Positions 12,067 to 24,115 of a DNA stretch of 64,000 nucleotides are shown in pieces. The DNA is from Aselliscus stoliczkanus. Its lineage: Eukaryota; Chordata; Mammalia; Chiroptera; Hipposideridae. The notes under the pieces are model-generated. The model searched no databases and was not told the DNA's origin. It worked only from the letters and a program-made list of their open reading frames with translations. The stretch is from NCBI GenBank assembly GCA_033961575.1, contig CM066728.1, positions 110,192,852 through 110,256,851 of the forward strand. The letters are read 5' to 3'. Positions within the stretch are counted from its first letter, which is position 1; the number at the start of each line of letters is the position of its first letter. The position numbers and the translations under genes are program-made.

Positions 12067-12069
<3 letters not shown>
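8532..12069. other. Intronic stretch, unassigned, GC-rich in part
   Basis: No repeat was named with confidence. A 248-codon open frame on the plus strand (9609-10355) shows no known domain. An AATAAA at 10077, followed by G/T-rich sequence, resembles a retroviral LTR or retrogene polyadenylation region, but no LTR ends, primer-binding site or viral reading frame were found. Confidence 0.4.

Positions 12070-12118
<49 letters not shown>
12070..12118. repeat. (CA)n microsatellite
   Basis: About 24 uninterrupted CA units, the longest pure dinucleotide run in the window and a likely polymorphic marker. Confidence 0.95.
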
Positions 12119-12120
<2 letters not shown>

Positions 12121-15100
12121 ATTGATTTTGTTTCTCTGGTGCCTCGGGACTAATACAAGATCTGTGTCATTTCTCATCTGAACCGCCTCTGCCTCGCTGC
12201 CTTGCTGCGGGCTTCCCGGTAAAAGCAAGTCTCCACTGTGCTGCAGAGCAGGGCCAGCTCAGAGTCGATGAAACACACCCTTCCCTACCTGAAACCCTGC
12301 CGACTCCGTGTCCCAGGACACGCGGCTCACCACTCAGTGAAGCCGCTGCACTGCTGGGCTCCTTCCCTCCCCCTCACACATGCTGAACACACAGGGTACT
12401 CGGTGCACAGTACTCACAGGCCCCGAGGCAGAGTCCCTCAGATCTTAGGGCAAAGGAGGGGCTGATGGTAGCAAACCTCCCGGCTGTGGGAAAGAGACGC
12501 GTCTCTTCATTTACGTATTCTCTCCAAGTACCTAATTACTGCTTCTCTCCCCCTCAGTTCGGTGATGTTGCCCAATTGTGTGACCCCTCTTAGTAATATT
12601 TGGAAGTCTTTTTAAAGTAAGCTAATCTCCTGGAAGCATGCTGGAAAGTCATGAGAAGGAAGGCCAGAGGGATGCTGTATGTTCTCAGGACCTGGGAACC
12701 GCGGCCGATTCCCTCCCCACCCCTGGAATGCTTAGCCCCAGCCCCACCCCCACCGAGCCTCATTTCCCCCCGCCCCCAGCCTGCTGTCTCTGCTCAGCTC
12801 CCCTCGAACCAGACTCAACAGGAGAAAGCACAATTGAATCATGATCGGAACCCCACAGTTTAAAGGAATGAGAGAGACTGTTCTGGACAGAGAGGAAGCG
12901 GTAAGAATGGAAAGCGCAGGTCTTTCCTGAGTATTTCCTTCTCACACACAGGACCTGAGTGAAGGAAAGGAGAAAGGAAATTGGGAATAAACAGCTACAA
13001 AGAGGCGACTGTTCCTAACTGTCCACTCTTTGAGCTAAGAATGCGTCCACTGCCCTTGTCAGAAAAACAACGGAAGGAATGACACCTTCACACAAAACTT
13101 GGAGCACGGTGACGCCTTCAGGGGCCCCTTTCCACAGCCCCTCGCAGCCCTGGAAGTGGCCCCCCAGTTCCTGCGTCTCCCTGGGAGCCCAGCTGCAGGA
13201 TGGATCCCAGGGTCGCTGAGGGCTTCGCGTCCCCGTGCCACGTGCCGCTCGTACTGATTTCACTTTTCTCAGTGCACCCACTCTATGGAAACGCATACGT
13301 GAGCCCACGGTGTGAACAAGCACAGATGGACAGTCCGCAGGCCAGGCTCACCACCCACGTGCACTCAGCCGGACCCAACCTTGGCTTTGTGGGTCTCAGG
13401 AATGGCTATGAAGAGAGATGGACAAATACGTTCCAAGAGGGGTGAGCATTAAGACAGGAACAGAAAAGGTGAGAGGGTCAGTGACAGCGAGACAAGGAGG
13501 AAGTTCAGTGTCTCAGGGATGTGGGCTCAGAGGACAGAGTGCTTGAAGAGGCTGGTCCTAGAGCATCCTGGAGGCCATGACATGGGGTTTGGGTTTCCAG
13601 TGACAATAGAGAGGCATGGATGGCGGGCCATAGAGGAGTGTGTATATCGGGTTTGTATTTTAGGAAGGTTATGGCCATTGTAGAATGGATAAGAGACAGA
13701 GAGCCAGACTGGTGGTGGGAAAGTCAACCGGAGGCTTCCAAGGTTACAAGGATGAGAGGTGGTGGCCTGGCTATGGCTGTGGAGGTGGCTTGTCCTAGGA
13801 GAGATGGCCATTCTGTCTGTCTGCAAAACCTGTGTTTTACAATTTGGCATTTGATCAGTGCCTTTGTGACTCGCACAGGTCTGAGCACAGGAGAAATTCT
13901 GAATGCTTGTTGGCGAGCTGACAATGAACACCACCGTCCTTACTTCAATGGTATGGAGGTGTGTGATTAACTAAATATGGTAACATCTTTAAAACGCTTT
14001 TATGGAGTTATAGCTATGAATCTGTACTGAGAGGATTTGCTTTTGCCTGCGGGTATTCACAAGATTATAACCACGTGTAACAGGGTTCTCGTGAAGCCCT
14101 GCTGTGGCCCATCTACTTGAAGACATCCCGGGGACTGCCTTTCCTGGGTCTGACCCAGAGTCGGGGTGTGGGTGGGGTGCAGGCAGGCTGCCCGAGTCCC
14201 AATCTTGGCTTCACCTCCCCCAGCTGTATGGCCTCTGGGAAACCACAGAATGTCACCTCTACTTCCTCGTCTGCAAAGTGCATGTGACCACAGTCCCTGC
14301 CCCACGTGGTGCTGGGAAGACGGGTGGTTACCACAGAGTGCGTGCCGCTGAAGGGTTGGCCATGGTTGTCATTATTGAGTTCCTCTATCTCCTCCTGCTT
14401 GCCCCTCCTCTCTAGTCCTCAGCCATCATCTGGGAAGGTGAGGTCATTCACATCCAGTCCACAGGGCTCCGTAAATTCAACCCCTCAGGCTACCCACCCA
14501 ACATACAAGCAAAGAGGGACTGCCATGTTTTCCTACTGCATTAACCTTATTTCATATATATACTTTTTGAAGATCAATAAAAAGCTGAAAAAGCCATGAC
14601 TACTAGTAAATAGGAACTTTTAAAAAGCAAAAGAAAAAAGAAAAAAAGAATCAGAGACATGCCCATTGATTTTGTTGTAGTACCTCTAAGTGATGGGTTA
14701 AAAACAAATGTGATAAAGGGAGCATGATGTTGAAAGTAAGTGATTTTAGAATATTCACTCTTAGAATCACTGAGAAATTTTAGAACGGGGTCCAAAAATG
14801 AGGGTAGGGGGAGGAGGCAGGAATGTGGGAAAACAACGCTGCTGAGGAAAGGTAACTGAATGCATTTATGTATACCTAAAGAAAGGGAAGGGACGCTATC
14901 TCCATTATAGTAAAGCCAGGAGAGATGGTGGAAAGGCGTGCACAGGTGTGCGAAGGACAAAAGCCCACAGTCACCGATGGAGGATCCTGGTGGCAGGGTC
15001 CTATGCTGGGAAGGTTTATAAGCGACATGGAATCACTGACTGAAGGACTGAGAGATGCCACTGAACCTTCTGGGTCATGGTCAGAGGGAGAATCTTGGGG

Positions 15101-15619
15101 CTTCTTAGCAGCCTTGGGGTAACATGTCATGAATCAGTGTTTCCAAAGAAGTGGTTCTTCTATGATGCTTCCTTCAGAGACTGTGACCGCCGGGCTTCCG
15201 CATTCTGACAGCTGGCTAGGAAATTCCACACTTTGGGTAAAAAACTAGTCATTTGAACATGAGCTTACATGCTATATAGACCTGATGATTCTAAACTTAA
15301 CCTACTATTTTCATTTATAGAAACTCACCTAACCCGAAGACAGGCTGGTTTTCCTAATTGAGACAAAATAAATCATGTTACCCACATTGCTGAGAAGATC
15401 AATACACTGATCAATAAATCATGGAAATCACCCTAAAAGATACATACGAATGATAGGAAGACTGTAGACCTACAGTGGGTTCAGGTTTTCTGGACTATTT
15501 GGAATGTTGCTGCAATAACATTAACTCTGTTATTTTGCCCTGAAAAAGGGTGAAAGAGAAAGGAGACAGCATTTTCTACGAAGACCCTCATTTTGCCAGG
15601 TAAACATTTTCATCTAGCC
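12119..15619. other. Intronic stretch, mostly unassigned
   Basis: Apart from the MIR copy at 14170-14350, nothing is named with confidence. The text at about 13560-13800 reads like an old interspersed repeat that I cannot assign to a family. Confidence 0.4.
14170..14350 (+). mobile_element. MIR SINE
   Basis: The segment matches the remembered MIR core. CCCAATCTTGGCTTCACC corresponds to the Cys/Ser-box-like region, then GCTGTATGGCCTCTGGGAAA, then CCTCTACTTCCTCGTCTGCA corresponds to the motif CCTCAGTTTCCTCATCTGTA. The copy is diverged, as expected for a SINE active before the placental radiation. Confidence 0.7.
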
Positions 15620-15841
15620 CAGGAGTTGTCAAACATTGTACTAACAGGCCAGTTAGTGAATATCTTGGGCCGCTGGCCACATGGCCTGCGTCGTACCACT
15701 CAGGCTTGGTGTGGCAGTGGGAAAGCAGACAGGGACAATGCGTGGGTGAGTGGGCGTGCCTGTGTTTCCAACAGAACCTCCTGCACAGAAGTAGGCAGTG
15801 GGCTGCACTGGGCCCGAGGGCCGTGGTTTGCTCACCCAGAG
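15620..15841. mobile_element. MER20, hAT-Charlie DNA transposon, near full length
   Basis: The 222-bp segment follows the MER20 consensus as I remember it end to end. It starts CAGGAGTTGTCAAAC, passes GGCCAGTTAGTGAATATCTT and GCAGTGGGAAAGCAGACAGG, then GGGCGTGCCTGTGTTTCCAA, and ends CCGTGGTTTGCTCACCCAG. The ends are imperfect terminal inverted repeats. MER20 copies are known in placental mammals and some act as hormone-responsive regulatory sequence in the uterus. There is no sign of coding capacity. Confidence 0.85.
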
Positions 15842-16215
15842 TTAACCAGTTCCATTTAGGAACAATAGGGTTAAGCACAGCTGCAGAGCTGGGAAGCAAT
15901 GGGTGTGTGGTCACCAGGACGCCTTTTCAAGGCTGGACCCTCGCACCTTGTTTAAGTGCAGCCAAAGCGGATTACTGGGAGAAGCAGAACAAATAGCCTT
16001 GTTGCAGGAGGCAGAGGTTAACAATAAAACAACAACACAACAGCAAGCACTACGTGTTAAATCTTGAAGTTCTAAGGAAATAGTTCCACACCTTAAAGAG
16101 ACAGAAGTGCGCCTGGAGCAGATGGCTTCAAACACCACAGCAAGAGGGAAGGAGGCAGCAGCACCTCACAACTCGGTAACGGACGCCGGAGCTTCAGGCT
16201 TTTGAGAACCATTCA

Positions 16216-16370
16216 CTGGTTTAACTCCCCTCACAAACCAGTGAGGTGGGTACCATTCGTTCCACTTTGCAGAGGACATGAGTGAAGTGCAGAAAGGGCA
16301 TGTAAGTGGTGTGGGCTGGGGTTTGAGCCCGATGAGTCCAGGCTGGGCTGGTCGGATCCCTTTGCACGCA
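16216..16370 (-). mobile_element. MIR SINE, minus strand
   Basis: GGTGGGTACCATTCGTTCCA, then CACTTTGCAGAGGACATGAG and TGAAGTGCAGAAAGGGCATG, then GGGGTTTGAGCCCGATGAGT match the reverse complement of the MIR core. It is followed within a few bases by a second MIR in the same orientation. Confidence 0.65.
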
Positions 16371-16375
16371 CACCC

Positions 16376-16575
16376 GGGCCCCGCTCTGTGCCCCACGCTG
16401 TGCTGACTGCTCACACTGCTGATTAACCCGTTCACACACGATCGATCCCATTTCACAACCCAGGCGGAGGCGCTGTTAGAACTCTCATTTTCCAGGTGAG
16501 GCAACTGAGGCACAGAAATGGCGAGAGCCTTTTCTGCAGGCACTCAGGTTCTTGACGGCTGCAGTCTCCATCGAG
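16376..16575 (-). mobile_element. MIR SINE, minus strand, second copy
   Basis: CATTTTCCAGGTGAGGCAAC followed by TGAGGCACAGAAATGGCGAG is the reverse-complement MIR core. Upstream text down to about 16376 fits the MIR 3' half loosely. Confidence 0.65.
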
Positions 16576-16599
16576 GGCCGGGAGAAAACTCACTCTGCT

Positions 16600-16920
16600 G
16601 TGTGCTGCTCAATGAATTAGGCTCCGAAAGGCTGGCTCTCTGGCTCAGGAAAATGTAATGCGAGGCAGTTACCTAATATTGCTTAGCTCTAAAATGGTCT
16701 GGAAAAAATGTATATGTTTAGAGATTTTGTGGGAATTACGTATCTTAATTGGATAGTTGCGGAGTTGGTCATGCGTATCTATTTCACACACACATAAGTG
16801 TAGAATTTATTACTGTCGGTAGAAGTTGTCTATTTCTACTTTATGGCTAATTATCCACACAGAGCAGTGTTTTGAAATGTCCTTAGTGATTCAGCACTGA
16901 GTCAGTGTGGAAATACTTAG
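16600..16920. other. Repeat-poor block, possible conserved regulatory DNA
   Basis: AT-moderate sequence has no repeat family that I recognise. It contains several homeodomain-type cores (TTAATTGG, GCTAATTATC) and a perfect 13-base palindrome CACTGAGTCAGTG at 16895-16907, which contains an AP-1 core TGAGTCA. Regulatory function is inference only. Confidence 0.25.
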
Positions 16921-18479
16921 GCCGCGGCCTGTCCATACTCTCCCCTTAGTCAGCCGGACTCCCAGGCTTCCTAGGACGCCCGAAATGCCTTCTCGCACCT
17001 CTCAAGAAGCCTGTTAGTGGTGCTCTAGGGAAAACCTGTGTATCTCACGTGAATCTAAACATTTCACAACTGTGGTTCATTTTTCTTCCTTTTCAAACGA
17101 ATGGCCTTCCCAGAGGACATGGTTTAACAAGCATTTCTCAAGGTGCAAAATGCATTGTAAGTCATGGAAGATGGACTAACCACTGTGTTCCAACTAACTT
17201 GCTTTGGATCCTCATTTTCTTTTCTTTTTCCCAGATGGGGGGGATGTCAGTTTCCTCTTCTGTTACAGAAGTTGAACTCTCCCCCCGTGGCTTCCTTTTA
17301 TGAGAATTTTAGAACGATGGCATCACTCCCCCTGTAGCCTCAGGCTTTTCTGGCACTTCACTTGAGGATTCCTGGATGTTCATTCCTAGATAAATACTTT
17401 GAAATGATCTTCTCCAGACTCATGAGTCAGTTTTCTAAGAATGCTCTCCAGGTGGCCTCGTCCAGGCTGTCCAGACGGTTTGGGCCTGGACCCCAGCCCC
17501 TCCATTCCTGCGGCTTTTGCACTTGACCACCGGGGGGTCCTGCCAGGGTCTGGGCCAAGTAGGATCGGTCAGTTAGGGTCGTGAATGGGTTTACGGAATT
17601 GTCATACATTCAGTGGATTTTCAGAGAGAAAGAGTGAAGCAAATTGAATCCATATTTTACACAGGTCAAATCTGGAAGCCAACTGACAGCAGGATGACAT
17701 CGGTGTCAGTGTCCTGCCCAGAGGTTAATAAGGACAGGCAGTAAGAGCACTGCGTCTCGCGGTCACCCAGCCTGAGTCCACGAGGAAACACATCACTCTC
17801 TGAGTGTTTGGCACACGGAAACTAGCCCAGACTGGTAATCTCATTACTTTGCTTCCCCCCTCTAAATTTATGAAAGCAGTGATGACAACTGAACGAGGGA
17901 GAACCTAAGGCATAAAACTCCACAGAGGGGTCTACCCAAAAGCATCCACATATCTACCGTAGTTTCTACAGAATGACAGCAGGACTTGATCTTTTACGGT
18001 GGTTTCTAAGAATCTCTAAGTACCGTCTTGTAGGCTGCCAAACAGCTTCCAACCTGAGATCCAGGTGTGAAGAGAATTATTCTGGTCAAGAGATGCCATT
18101 AGGACAGGTGGCTGCCAGAATCCCCCAGTGAACATCTGATGTTGGGGCTCTTTCTCGGTAAGACTGGAACATTCCATTCTCCACAGGAAGGGGTTCCCAC
18201 TGTGGCACTGGGAGATCCATCAGACCCAGGAAAGGAACACACAGAGCAGGTAGAACAATATTTATGTAGCCTCATGGCTCCGTTGCTATGAAACCACCTT
18301 CTGAAGGCGCAGCCATTTTTCCTTCCAAGACATCCGTGGAATAGTTATTTCTTATTTTCTCACTATGTCTTAGGTACCCATGGGTTGAAAAATTTTTTTC
18401 CCATCTGGTGGGTCTTATATATTAGTAAATACAGAAAGGTTCTAATACTTAAAAAGTTTTAATTAAATAATGTTGCTAG
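16921..18479. other. Intronic stretch without recognised elements
   Basis: No exon or repeat was recognised in this mixed-composition sequence. Confidence 0.5.
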
Positions 18480-18513
18480 TTATTTAGTTAGTCAACTAAA
18501 TAATTATTTAGTT
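18480..18513. repeat. AT-rich perfect inverted repeat with third arm
   Basis: TTATTTAGTT (18480-18489), a loop AGTC, then its exact reverse complement AACTAAATAA (18494-18503), followed at once by another direct copy of the first arm (18504-18513). Confidence 0.9.
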
Positions 18514-18589
18514 AAATACTGTTTGTATTCTTTGGATTCAGATACTGTGTCGCAAAACCTATGAAGTGAGTCATGTGTTAAATGTCACT

Positions 18590-19130
18590 CTAATCTACGA
18601 CTGCTCTTATCAGCACTGAGGCAAGAAAACTACAGGGGTGTGAGGAAGGATGCTCTATACTCATTAATGAATATCCCATTAGTGATATTTGCTGCATTGT
18701 AATTGGTATGATTTATTAGCCTATGTTGCAAAGGAGCCTAATGATTCAATGGTATTTACATTATGTATATGAGCATGAGAAAATATTTTATCTCTAAATG
18801 ATTTGACATATGCTCCAAATTCTTCCAATGAGCTGGGACAGAGAACAGCCCCATATTTAAAGAGCTCATTCTCTAGTTCAGCTGTTTTAAATGACTCAAA
18901 TTGGGACAGCAGCCAACCAGTACAGCATTTATGATAATTTATGCTGAAATATCACATGCAGAGCATAAAAACAATGTCTGGGTATTTTAGACAGTACTGT
19001 GATATCTTTCTTTAGCTGTCTCTATGATGTCAGGTCTACATATGCACAAGTAGCCATGAGAGAATTGCATTAGCCTTTGCAGACACAGGAAAGAGCTCTG
19101 TGGGAAATCCAATTATTTGAACAAAATAGA
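18590..19130. other. Repeat-free block, candidate conserved non-coding element
   Basis: The block shows no repeat family, no tandem structure and even composition. It is dense in motif cores such as CTCATTAATGAATA, GTAATTGGTATGATTTATTA and CTTATCAGCACTGAG (GATA and Maf-like). This texture is typical of conserved developmental enhancers, but conservation cannot be measured here. Confidence 0.3.
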
Positions 19131-19419
19131 AGGATCCTCTGAAGAAGAACAAATAAAGACATCTGAAAATGGTGAGACCAGTAGAGGGCTGAACACAATC
19201 TCATATGTGATGCATTGTGTATTACAGTCTAATAGGCATTACATGACATGAGACAGGCTGTGCAAAATCTCACTGTCCTCGAGAAACCAATATATATTCC
19301 AAATCCTGGACGTCTACAGCCAGATGAAGCGGGCTGATGAATCGAATCCTAGAGCTTTCTAATCTACTAGGTTCCAATAATACTAGTAACAATGGCCAGT
19401 ATGTAACGAGGTGCTCTGT

Positions 19420-19585
19420 CTGTCCTCACTCTTTAATTTTCACAATAAATCTATATAGTAAGTATGATTATTATACTCATTTCAGAGACAGGAAGCTGAG
19501 GCACAGAAATAGCAAGTAATGTTCTCAAGGCCACGCAGGAGCAGGTGGTGGAGCCAGGGTGCCCACGCCTGACGCCTGTGCTCGG
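19420..19585 (-). mobile_element. MIR SINE, minus strand
   Basis: TTTTCACAATAAATCTATAT, ATTTCAGAGACAGGAAGCTG, then AGGCACAGAAATAGCAAGTA, and GCAGGTGGTGGAGCCAGGGT match the MIR reverse complement (ACAGATGAGGAAACTGAGGC, then CAGAGCCGGGATT). This is the clearest MIR copy in the window. Confidence 0.85.
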
Positions 19586-20349
19586 GACCACCTGAGACCC
19601 ACCACCCAGAGGCCAGCTGGAGGCATGTCACAAATACGGGTCACTACAGCCATAGTGTGGCTGGCAGCCAATCCTGGAGAGCCCCTCACAAGCATCCTGC
19701 TGCAGGCAGCACGACAGCATCGTCTGCAGGGATAAACAATGCTCTTGACCATCAACAGACCAGGTTCCAAGTTAAGGTCTTTGGTAAACACAGGTGGGCC
19801 ACACAACTTTGATAGCTTTATAAAGAAAGATACTCCCTCTCTGAAATTTTCTCTTTTTAAATTGGAAGTTATGGTAGAGCTTTTAGGGAAAATGGTACAC
19901 GTGAATACAGAGGTTCCTTTTCCCCAAAACAAATAAATGGCTGAGAACCGCTGAACATAGCAAAAGAACCAAAACAAAAGGATGACTCATGCAGTAAATC
20001 ATCTATATTGGCTCCGTAAAACACACGGAACATGGACGCTGCAGGAACAAGACCAGGAAGGAGACCAGCTCCATGCAGGGCTATGAAAGGCTTATATGCA
20101 AATACCCAGGTCAGAGCTGAGCTGGGGGTAGGGGGAGGGATGAAAAATAAGTCCATGGAACCGCTGTGATGATTATAGAGCAAACTTCCCCCCACCAAAA
20201 TGCACATACAGGAAACATATATAGCATTCAAAAGAAAAATAAGAAAATATTCTGAAAGAAGACTTTTATCAAACACAATTTTACAAAATAAATTACACTG
20301 TCAGAAAATTTAAAAGAGAGTGAGAATTCTATGAAGCAAGGGGTCAAGG

Positions 20350-21060
20350 AAAAGATAAGATGATAGGAAGACATTAAAGGGAGTGAGAAGAGAAGCAATA
20401 GAAAGATACTCCCAGGTATGCAAGGAGTTAGGAGATCCATGATTTAATTATTCTTCTTGAAAAATCTCCTTGAGACATACTCCTGTTGACCAGGAAAAGA
20501 TTTAAACTATTGAACTCAAGAATGAGAAAGCTATTGTATGAAAAGACTGGCAGTCATTATCCATTTAAGTAGATAAATAAGCTTAAATAACTGTGGTCAA
20601 GGTTATAACAGAATTAACATGTTACTGTAATTGAAAGGACACAGGTTATGAATGATAACAACAACAACAATAATAATAATGACAATTATTATTATTAAAG
20701 GAAATAGAAATCAGAAACCTGCACTTATAACAAAGATTGTGGCCTGAACTGAAGTGTGAAGAGTAGAGATTCAAAGAACTGGAAATGTGCTAGTTGTATT
20801 TTGCCCAACAGGGTTTTTATAGCTTTAATTTGTGACATTGATAAATTAAAGAGACTTGAAGCATATTGTTTTAAATTGTATGGTTAACTAAACTAGAATT
20901 AGATACCTACTGTATGTCTTCTAAATAACCAGAGGGGTAAATAAGAGAAGAAGGCCATACATCAAAAGTTAGAAAAGTAGCAGTAGAGACATATTAAATG
21001 ACTACAAATAGGAAGCAAACTTAGATTAAAAAGATAATATAGGACTTATCTATTGAAAGA
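20350..21060 (+). mobile_element. Possible old L1 (L1ME-like) 3' fragment
   Basis: AT-rich, A-biased text such as ATAAATTAAAGAGACTTGAAGCATATTG and CTAAATAACCAGAGGGGTAAATA loosely follows ancient L1 3' UTR sequence. The call is weak and based on texture and a few remembered strings. Confidence 0.35.
20669..20696. repeat. Perfect 12-bp inverted repeat in (AAT)n
   Basis: AATAATAATAAT, a four-base loop GACA, then ATTATTATTATT. It lies next to an (AAC)n run at 20657-20670. Confidence 0.92.
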
Positions 21061-21610
21061 TAACACACAAACTCACAGACCAATCCTCTGGGAATATGTG
21101 CAAATCATAAAGAAAATACCATCAGAATAAAGCCACCAGGCATGGAGGAAAATGCAGTGGTAACGGATGCATGATAGGAATGCAAGGATAGTGTAATTAA
21201 TTGCATGTCCCAGGTCTCATTCATCTTAGGCTGCTGGACGGTATGTGCTTTTCTTCATACATTTAATGTCCCAAGTGCTCATGTGTTTGAACGGTGGAAA
21301 TGTGCCCTGGTTCAAGCGGCAGGTGACTTGGGTGGCTGGCATGGAGTACGCACATAAACACGCAGAGCCCCAGCCCACACTCAGTGTCATCTGTGCTACC
21401 TCTTGGCTCCCGTGAGTTTCCATCTTTTGCCCGTAAAGCCCCTAGACCTGTGTCTAGACAAGGCTGATGTTCCTGACCAAAGGAATATTCACTGAGGTTC
21501 TCGGGCTCCAGATCCTGAGGTGATGGTGTCCTGTGCGTTTCCTGGATATTTATTACATGTATGTATTTTCCTAATACACATTCACACATATTTACACATA
21601 GGTGCGTGTG

Positions 21611-21635
21611 CACACACACACACACACACACACAC
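21611..21635. repeat. (CA)n microsatellite
   Basis: About 12 CA units, flanked by TG/TA-rich sequence. Confidence 0.92.
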
Positions 21636-21639
21636 GTCT

Positions 21640-22840
21640 ATACATATACACCCATATGTGAAACCAATAAAGTAAAAATAAAGAGCTGTGAGACGTATGT
21701 TCACATTGATTCATTTACATACAGAATTTACACAACTGTCTGATAGGCAGTGTAAGCATTTCCTTGGTAATTTTCTCAGTATGCAATCTCCAATGGCCAT
21801 CCCTCTGAGTGGCCTCATCCATCCCATAGAGACAGTCACAGGAGCTACTGGCGGGGTCAGCACGAGGGTTAGTGAGTTAATCCCTCATTTTGGCAAGCAT
21901 TAGATTAATGTCAGGTACTATTGTTTTATCATCATCTCCATCATTGGGACAGAGGATGTAGTTGTGATGGAGCTTATATAATTTAGGACAACCCCCTCTA
22001 AGAATAGTAAAATCGTAAAGCTTCAGTCTCCCAGCCCCAGGTAACCTCCTGTGGACATTTCCACTTCTCTTTTCACAGTGACTGTTTACGATCTGGTGGT
22101 GAATATCACTGGCTACAAGACAGAAAGCTAGATGAGCATTTTCTACTGTAATTCAACTTGCCTTCATGTCACACATGGAGAAAGGGGTCTGGGGCTGACA
22201 GGGCTTCCTTGATATAGGACTTACAGTTTTAAAACCAAGACAGTCCGGGGTCCTCTGGGATGAGTTAATCCCCCTGGGGGTAATTTATTTTCTTTCAAAT
22301 ACAAAACAAATTTAACCATAGCCTTGTGTAAAGATTTCCAATAATTTTTCTCCCTATTTCAATTGCCTTAGTTTCAATTTATTACTGCTATTTATTACAC
22401 TAATGTCCCAGCAATTTGCCCATTTTCAGTATCTTAAGGCCATTTAGTTGTCTGTCTAAATAACAGGAGAGGCCTTTAGTGAAATGCAGTGGAGAGAGTA
22501 CATGTTTTTATCGCTGCTGCCTTCCTCAGTTCTAATGGAGGCCAGGAAGGGGTTTACCCCTGGAGAGACTGAGGTGGGTGCTAGAGACAGGAAAGGTGTT
22601 AGAACTGGGAGCTCTGAGACTCCCCCCGCCCCGCCCCAGCCAGCCACCTTCCCTCCTGTGCCCCAGGGAACTGGGCATGAGTGATGGTCCACTCCCAACA
22701 CACACACATCTGATGACAGGGCCTTTCCCTGGAGAAGTGGATGGTCCTGGTGGCAGAGCAGTTGAAGAAACCTGCCTCAGCACAGAAATGTCCAATCAGC
22801 CCCTTGGTGCTTCAATCTCAACATGGCTATATAGATAAAG
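21640..22840. other. Intronic stretch without recognised elements
   Basis: No exon, RNA gene or repeat family was recognised. Confidence 0.5.
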
Positions 22841-22979
22841 ATTACTAGGTACTGGAAGAAGATCTCAGCATGAAAGACAGCAGGAAAACCCACCAACCAC
22901 TAGAGAAGGCATATGGACGGGACAGGCTCTGCAGGTAAAGGCGGGAGGGGAGGGTGCAGGGGTGGGGGGAGAAGAAGAG

Positions 22980-23570
22980 GGAGAAGCAAAGAGAGAGAAA
23001 GAAGATAGAAGTAAAGGAAGAATAGGATAGTGTTCTCAGAGACAAGAGGGGAGCAGCATACCTTAAAAGAGAGGGAACAAAGACCACAAAAGTAAAAAGG
23101 CATTTGTCAAGTACTAAAAAAAATAAAGACAGTAGAAAATCTGAAAGATAAAATCAAAGAAATCTCCCAGAACAACAACAACAAAAGACATGGACATTTG
23201 AAAAGAAAAGAACATTAAAACCTGAATCTGGTGTATTTAAGAATTCAGGAGGCAAGAATGCAAAAAATGACAGGCAACAGTATTAAAACCCTTTTCCCCA
23301 AGTTGTAAGGGCCCTCTATGGACTCAGCGATGAATGAAGACACAGTGATATTAAAGCACCTCAGAAACCCAGGAATAAATAGAAGACCCGAGGCTTCCAG
23401 AAAGGGAGAGGTCAGAATAAGCAGAGCAGCAGCAGACTCCGTGGCAGTCACAGGAGATGGAAGACGATGATGTCATGCCCGTAAAATCCAAGTGAGAGGG
23501 AAGCCTACCCCTGAATTCTGTTCTCAGACTCTCAGTCATCCGTAAAGCTGAGAAAGTTCAACTCCCGGAA
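22980..23570 (+). mobile_element. Possible old L1 (L1M/L1ME-like) fragment
   Basis: Text ending CCTGAATTCTGTTCTCAGAC, followed by AAGTTCAACTCCCGGAAACTTTCTCAGAC, resembles the ancient L1 segment AGAATTCTATACCCAGC ... ACATTCTCAGACAAAC. Purine-rich AAGAAAGAGAGAAAG text precedes it. Divergence is high. Confidence 0.4.
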
Positions 23571-23839
23571 ACTTTCTCAGACGGTGGAAAGAGGTGGTTC
23601 CGCAAATGTGGTGTAAACAAGACAGGCTATGGCCTGCTGTCCACAAAGCACACAGTCCACATCAGAGAGAAACACGGGGAGTCCCAGGATGACAGGTCCA
23701 GGGGAGAACAAGAGATGGTGGCGCCAGGGATGAGGTCCGCAGGGGAAAACGAACCAAGAGGTTCTCTGATGTGTCTGACTGGCTGGCCGTGCTGGGAGAT
23801 GCCTGTGGCCTCCTCACCGTAGCCTCAAGCTGTGCTCCA

Positions 23840-24115
23840 GCACTTGCTCCGTGAGGTCCACCCCACCTGTGACACGTGCCCTCATCCCTCCTGTCTGTTC
23901 TGCCTTGCTCTATGTTCTTCTTCCTTTTTATCCATGGCTCCCATCATCTCCCAAAATACACCATCATTTAAAAAACAGATTACACTTATTGCTGACTGTG
24001 TCTCTCCCCCAACAAGCTTGAGAACGGGGCCCATTACTCACTAATGTCTCCCGAAGCCTGACACACAGTAGACCCTCAGCTTGTATCAATGAAAGGAATC
24101 GATGCACTCAATATG
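23840..24115 (+). mobile_element. L2 LINE 3' end
   Basis: GTCCACCCCACCTGTGACAC, the C/T-rich run, and AAGCTTGAGAACGGGGCCCA, then CTGACACACAGTAGACCCTC, then AGCTTGTATCAATGAAAG follow the L2 3' consensus (TAAGCTCCATGAGGGCAGGG ... CTGGCACATAGTAGGCGCTC). Confidence 0.65.
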
